Below are positions 22,638 to 25,359 of a stretch of DNA of 25,359 bases, piece after piece. Made by a program: the position numbers and the translations under genes. Source of the stretch: GCA-003244245 sp036494005 (GTDB lineage: Bacteria; Actinomycetota; Actinomycetes; Mycobacteriales; Pseudonocardiaceae); the NCBI GenBank assembly GCA_036494005.1, contig DASXOV010000068.1, positions 1 through 25,359 on the forward strand, written 5' to 3'. Position 1 is the first letter of the stretch; every line of letters starts with the position of its first letter. The notes beneath the pieces were generated by a model, which was not told the origin of the DNA, searched no databases, and saw only the letters and a program-made list of their open reading frames with translations.

Positions 22638-22783
22638 GCTCTTCAAGTACCGCCGACCCCAGCGGTGGCAGTCTTTTTCGACTACCGACCCTCGGGGCGG
22701 GCTACCGGGGCGACGTTACCCCTGCCTGACGGTTGGCTGCGGTTAACGACCCGTCAGCCTGGGGTTGGCCGTACTTGAAGAGC
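22638..22783. repeat. 146-bp element with 25-bp inverted ends (MITE/REP-like)
   Basis: Bases 22638-22662 and 22759-22783 are inverted repeats matching at 23 of 25 positions; the outer 13 bases, GCTCTTCAAGTAC, are identical. Inside is a second hairpin, CTGACGG (22726-22732) with CCGTCAG (22751-22757), and a T5 run (22674-22678) behind ACCGC/GCGGT. No ORF of its own is evident. The right arm lies within the 3' end of the minus-strand monooxygenase gene and encodes its final residues. It looks like a small palindromic mobile or dispersed repeat; genome copies could not be counted here. Confidence 0.65.
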
Positions 22784-24014
22784 CCCCAATGGCGAAGGAT
22801 GGGGCGTGCTCGGGGAGGATTCCGATGCCTATCGCCGTTGCGGGAACGGCCTGTAGCGCGGGGAAGCGCTGGAGTAACCGAAGCGGCAGCGGCAGCCGGC
22901 TCGTCCTGGATCCGGACAGCTCGACCTTCCCGGTGAGCACTCGTCCGAGCACCCGGGCGTGGATCGCACGCTGCGCGGCCTGCGTGAACGCTGCGGGCGC
23001 CCACCGCCGCCATTGAACGCGATCGAGCCGGCGGCGGGTGAGGGTGCCGTCGCGCAGTGGCCCGGCGAGCAGTCGGGCGGCCGCCACGGCGTCCTGGACG
23101 GCGAGGTTGATACCGACCCCACCTACCGGCGACATGGCGTGCGCGGCGTCCCCGATGCACAGCAGGCCGGTGGTCGACCAGCGACGCAGCCGGTCCAGCC
23201 GCACGTCGAGCAGCGCGATGTCGGCCCAGCCGCGTACCGCCTGCATCCGGTCGCCAAGCCACGGAACGATCTCGGCCACCCGGTGCCGGAACTCCTCGAT
23301 CCCTTCGGCCCGCAACGCGGTGTCGGAGCCCTTTCGGATCAGGTAGGCGCACTGGAAGTAGTCCCCGCGGTCGAGGAGCGCCATGCCGTACCCGGCCTCG
23401 AAACGGCCCACCCCGCCGTGCGGGTCATTCGGTTGGCGAGGAACCCGGAACCACCACACGTCCATCGGCACCCCGAAGGACCGGGCATGCAACCCGGCCG
23501 TGTCCCGCAGCGCCGACCGCCGCCCGTCGCAGGCCACTGTGAGGTCCGCCCGTAGTTCGCCGGTGTCCCCGTCGGCCGTCCGGTAGCGCACGCCGGTCAC
23601 TCTGCTGCCCTCGATGAGCAGCCCGGTGGCCTCGGTCCGCATCCGCAGAGTGAAGGTCGGCTCGCTGCGAGCAGCGTCGGCGAGCAGATCGAGGAAGTCC
23701 CACTGGGGGACGAAGGCGAGGTGCTTGTGCGGACCGGGGATTCGACTGAAGTCGCCGACCTGCACCAGCCGGTCGCCGACCTGCACCTGAACCTTCTCCA
23801 CCATCTGGTGTGGTATCCGCGCGAACTGCTCACCGAGTCCGAGTTCGTCGAGCAGTGTCAGCGTGGACGGGTGGACGGTGTCGCCGCGGAAGTCGCGCAG
23901 GAAGTCGCCGTGCTTCTCCAGCACGGTAACCGCCACCCCCGCTCTGGCCAGCAGCAGGCCGAGCATCATGCCGGCTGGGCCACCACCGACCACACAACAG
24001 GTTGTACGTTCCAT
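22743..24014 (-). CDS. FAD-dependent monooxygenase (class A, PHBH fold)
   Basis: A 423-residue flavoprotein. The FAD-binding GxGxxG strand is CCVVGGGPAGMMLGLLLARA, followed by the acidic strand end VLEKH. The second motif VACDGRRSALRDTAGL contains the D-G pair that contacts FAD and NAD(P)H, and LLCIGDAAHAMSPVGGVGINLAVQDAV-type residues (quoted in part: GDAAHAMSPVGGVGINLA) bind the flavin ribityl. Such enzymes hydroxylate aromatic or similar substrates; the natural one is unknown. AAGGGG lies about eight bases before the ATG. The last ~14 residues (S-S-S-T-A-N-P-R-L-T-G-R) come from the palindromic element at 22638-22783, so the native C-terminus may have been replaced. Confidence 0.9.
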   Translation of the reverse strand: MERTTCCVVGGGPAGMMLGLLLARAGVAVTVLEKHGDFLRDFRGDTVHPSTLTLLDELGLGEQFARIPHQMVEKVQVQVGDRLVQVGDFSRIPGPHKHLAFVPQWDFLDLLADAARSEPTFTLRMRTEATGLLIEGSRVTGVRYRTADGDTGELRADLTVACDGRRSALRDTAGLHARSFGVPMDVWWFRVPRQPNDPHGGVGRFEAGYGMALLDRGDYFQCAYLIRKGSDTALRAEGIEEFRHRVAEIVPWLGDRMQAVRGWADIALLDVRLDRLRRWSTTGLLCIGDAAHAMSPVGGVGINLAVQDAVAAARLLAGPLRDGTLTRRRLDRVQWRRWAPAAFTQAAQRAIHARVLGRVLTGKVELSGSRTSRLPLPLRLLQRFPALQAVPATAIGIGILPEHAPSFAIGGSSSTANPRLTGR

Positions 24015-24025
24015 GCCCTACCCCT

Positions 24026-24041
24026 TTCAACGGATGTTGAA
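24026..24041. promoter_or_regulatory. Operator-like palindrome before the monooxygenase
   Basis: TTCAAC-GGAT-GTTGAA is a perfect 6-bp inverted repeat with a 4-bp spacer, directly upstream of the monooxygenase ribosome binding site. AT-rich TTCAA/TTGAA half-sites are common for MarR- and TetR-type repressors, but no regulator gene lies nearby. The rest of 24042-24234 shows only a weak CTGCTG/CAGCAG hairpin (24187-24211) and no gene. Confidence 0.5.
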
Positions 24042-24234
24042 TAACACGATGATGCTCCGGCGTGGCGCGGCCGTCAAGCAGAGTGCCAAGGGCCGGGTGC
24101 GGCGGGATCGCCCCGGCTGGGCGCGACGCGGCGCACCCTCCTGCGGTCGCTCCGAGTGAGCGTCTGATTCTCAGCTGTGAAAAATTCTGCTGCCTTTCAC
24201 CGGGTCAGCAGAGTCGGCGGGGCTGGTGACGATC

Positions 24235-24240
24235 TAGCCT
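24235..24240 (+). promoter_or_regulatory. -10 box for leaderless HAD gene
   Basis: TAGCCT fits TANNNT and ends seven bases before the GTG at 24248; no ribosome binding site lies between them. This supports the GTG as start over the internal ATG at 24308. Confidence 0.4.
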
Positions 24241-24247
24241 GCACCGG

Positions 24248-24991
24248 GTGACCATCGCGCCCGAGCTGGCCCCCGCTGCCCAACGTCTCGACCACACGGT
24301 CCCACTCATGATCGCGGCTGTCTGCTTCGACGTCGATGCGACTCTGGTCGACTACGAGGCCTCGACCCGTGCCGGGTTGCGCGAACTCCTCGGCACCGAC
24401 GAGGCGTGGGCCGAATGGTGTGCGCTCACCGATCGGCACTACCGGTGTTATCTGGCGGGGGAGGTCGATTTCGACACCATGCGCCGGCGGCGCACCAAGG
24501 AGTTCTTCGCCTCCCGGGGTGAGCAGCTCGGCGACGGCGAGGTGTTTCAGCGCGAGGAGCGCAGGGCGGCGGCGATGCGGCGGGCCTGGCAGCTCTACGA
24601 CGACGCTCTGCCGTGCCTCGGTGCGCTGCGGGCCGTGGGTCTGCGGCTGGCAGCGATCACCAATGCGGCGGGCGCGTACCAGCGCGCGAAGCTGGAGGCG
24701 CTGGGCCTGGAGTCGGCGTTCGACGCGGTCCTGATCTCCGGGGAGCTCGGTGTCGCGAAGCCGCACCGTGCGATCTTCCGGACTGCGTGTGCCGCGCTCC
24801 GGGTGTACCCGGAGCAGGCCGTGCATGTGGGGGACCGGCTCGACATGGATGCCGAGGGCGCTCGTGACGCCGGGATGCACGGGGTGTGGCTGAACCGCTC
24901 CCGCCGCGGTGCCCTCCCGCGCAGTGCCGGGATCTCGGTGATATGCCAGCTCTCCGAACTTCCCGACCTCGTCGGACGGCTGGCCGGCTGA
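24248..24991 (+). CDS. HAD-superfamily hydrolase
   Basis: A 247-residue HAD phosphatase-like protein with all four motifs: I, VCFDVDATLVD (nucleophile Asp and D-x-D-x-T); II, LAAITNAAG; III, the Lys in GVAKPHRAIF; IV, HVGDRLDMDAEGARDAG. A helical C1 cap lies between motifs I and II. Its reaction is probably phosphate-ester hydrolysis, substrate unknown. The first 20 residues are outside the HAD core, so the ATG at 24308 is an alternative start; the -10 box supports GTG 24248. HAD genes lie at this place, just before tRNA-Gln and tRNA-Glu, in other actinobacteria (recalled). Confidence 0.9.
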   Translation: MTIAPELAPAAQRLDHTVPLMIAAVCFDVDATLVDYEASTRAGLRELLGTDEAWAEWCALTDRHYRCYLAGEVDFDTMRRRRTKEFFASRGEQLGDGEVFQREERRAAAMRRAWQLYDDALPCLGALRAVGLRLAAITNAAGAYQRAKLEALGLESAFDAVLISGELGVAKPHRAIFRTACAALRVYPEQAVHVGDRLDMDAEGARDAGMHGVWLNRSRRGALPRSAGISVICQLSELPDLVGRLAG

Positions 24992-25003
24992 GCGGCGGGC
25001 GGG

Positions 25004-25033
25004 TGGAACCTGGCGCGGCCGGTCGGCTAGCAT
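25004..25033 (+). promoter_or_regulatory. Candidate promoter of the tRNA-Gln/tRNA-Glu unit
   Basis: TGGAAC (25004-25009) and TAGCAT (25028-25033) are 18 bp apart and would start a precursor about 47 nt upstream of tRNA-Gln. The two tRNAs are 24 bp apart and probably share the transcript that ends at 25266-25305. Confidence 0.4.
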
Positions 25034-25086
25034 TCCTCTCCGGCGCTGGTTCGGCGGCGGGCGCGAGCCCGAAATCGGACAGCCTG

Positions 25087-25158
25087 TGGGGTATGGTGTA
25101 ATCGGCAGCACGACTGATTCTGGTTCAGTTAGTCTAGGTTCGAGTCCTGGTACCCCAG
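25087..25158 (+). tRNA. tRNA-Gln (anticodon CUG)
   Basis: A 72-nt cloverleaf. The acceptor arm TGGGGTA (25087-25093) pairs with TACCCCA (25151-25157), discriminator G25158. The anticodon stem ACTGA/TCAGT encloses the loop TTCTGGT with CTG at 25120-25122, and the T arm contains GGTTCGAGTCC. CCA is not encoded. It is a probable substrate of the GatCAB complex encoded in the same window. Confidence 0.95.
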
Positions 25159-25182
25159 CGAATGCGATGATCGCGTTCTCGC

Positions 25183-25255
25183 GGCCCCGTCGTCTAGCGG
25201 CCTAGGACGCCGCCCTCTCAAGGCGGTAGCGCGGGTTCAAATCCCGTCGGGGCTA
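25183..25255 (+). tRNA. tRNA-Glu (anticodon CUC)
   Basis: A 73-nt cloverleaf. GGCCCCG (25183-25189) pairs with CGGGGCT (25248-25254), including a terminal G-U pair; discriminator A25255. The anticodon stem CCGCC/GGCGG encloses the loop CTCTCAA with CTC at 25217-25219. The T loop is TTCAAAT. CCA is not encoded. Confidence 0.95.
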
Positions 25256-25265
25256 CAGAGAGTGG

Positions 25266-25305
25266 GAGAGTTATGCCTGCGGAATGCGCGGGCATAACTC
25301 TCTTT
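25266..25305 (+). terminator. Intrinsic terminator after tRNA-Glu
   Basis: GAGAGTTATGCC (25266-25277) pairs perfectly with GGCATAACTCTC (25291-25302). The stem continues inward through T-G, G-C, C-G and G-C to a five-base loop, about 16 bp in all. Only three T follow, but the stem is very strong. It would end the two-tRNA transcript. Confidence 0.8.
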
Positions 25306-25315
25306 GTGTGATATT

Positions 25316-25332
25316 GGGGGGCCGAGCCCCCC
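25316..25332. terminator. G6/C6 hairpin at the window end
   Basis: Six G (25316-25321) pair with six C (25327-25332) around CCGAG, just after the tRNA terminator, followed by more C and G runs. It could be a back-up or opposite-strand terminator. No coding feature is seen from 25306 to the end. Confidence 0.4.
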
Positions 25333-25359
25333 ATGCCCCCCACGAAAACCCCGGGTGGG

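Noticed and set aside
22702..23352. 216-residue minus-strand frame across the palindromic element and monooxygenase
   Set aside because: Out-of-frame shadow of the monooxygenase; only the correct frame carries the FAD motifs.

Overview
The window is high-GC DNA with frequent GTG starts, several probable leaderless genes and a gene order typical of Actinobacteria. The order ACT protein / gatC-gatA-gatB, lppZ-like lipoprotein, cfp6-like PH protein, ilvB-ilvN-ilvC, serA, leuB, citramalate synthase, FAH-family protein, tRNA-Gln/tRNA-Glu matches the mycobacterial Rv3013 to Rv2993c block and its Streptomyces counterpart, recalled from general knowledge. The orphan DUF397 gene and the protein sequences fit a Pseudonocardiaceae-like genome. 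That family placement is inference.

Layout. 1-1112: the end of a GNAT acetyltransferase gene and a VapBC toxin-antitoxin pair. 1122-5414: an ACT-domain gene divergent from gatC-gatA-gatB, the amidotransferase that makes Gln-tRNA(Gln) and/or Asn-tRNA(Asn). gatC and gatA are separated by a perfect 38-bp tandem duplication carrying chained GTGA stop/start junctions. 5469-9036: an envelope-related stretch with an lppZ-like lipoprotein, an alpha/beta hydrolase, a Cfp6-like PH protein (all minus strand) and a membrane-anchored polysaccharide deacetylase (plus). 9125-14593: the ilvB attenuator, ilvB-ilvN-ilvC, a decayed PIN-toxin relic and serA. 14793-18293: a large secreted subtilisin-like protease. 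18482-21800: leuB, an orphan DUF397 gene, and the citramalate synthase gene cimA behind its own attenuator. 21857-24991: an FAH-family gene, a palindrome-ended element, an FAD monooxygenase (minus) and a HAD hydrolase. 25087-25332: tRNA-Gln(CUG), tRNA-Glu(CUC) and hairpin terminators.

Functionally the centre is branched-chain amino acid and serine synthesis. CimA can supply 2-oxobutyrate via citramalate, LeuB serves both the leucine and citramalate routes, IlvBNC performs the shared acetohydroxy-acid steps, and SerA starts serine synthesis. The most striking regulation is a pair of transcription attenuators of the same design. The ilvB leader peptide (GTG TTG ATC CCC AAC GTC CTC GTA CTT ...) carries Leu, Val and Ile codons. 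The cimA leader peptide (GTG CAG CAC GCC GTG ATC ATT ATC ...) carries three consecutive Ile codons, which ties the downstream synthase to isoleucine. Each leader ORF runs into a GC-rich hairpin followed directly by a U-tailed terminator.

Other points of interest are the 38-bp gatC/gatA duplication, the palindromic element that supplies the last codons of the monooxygenase, the apparent absence of gltX from its usual slot between the FAH gene and the tRNAs, and a His-to-Gln change in a predicted metal-binding motif of CimA. I saw no IS element, CRISPR array, rRNA or replication origin.
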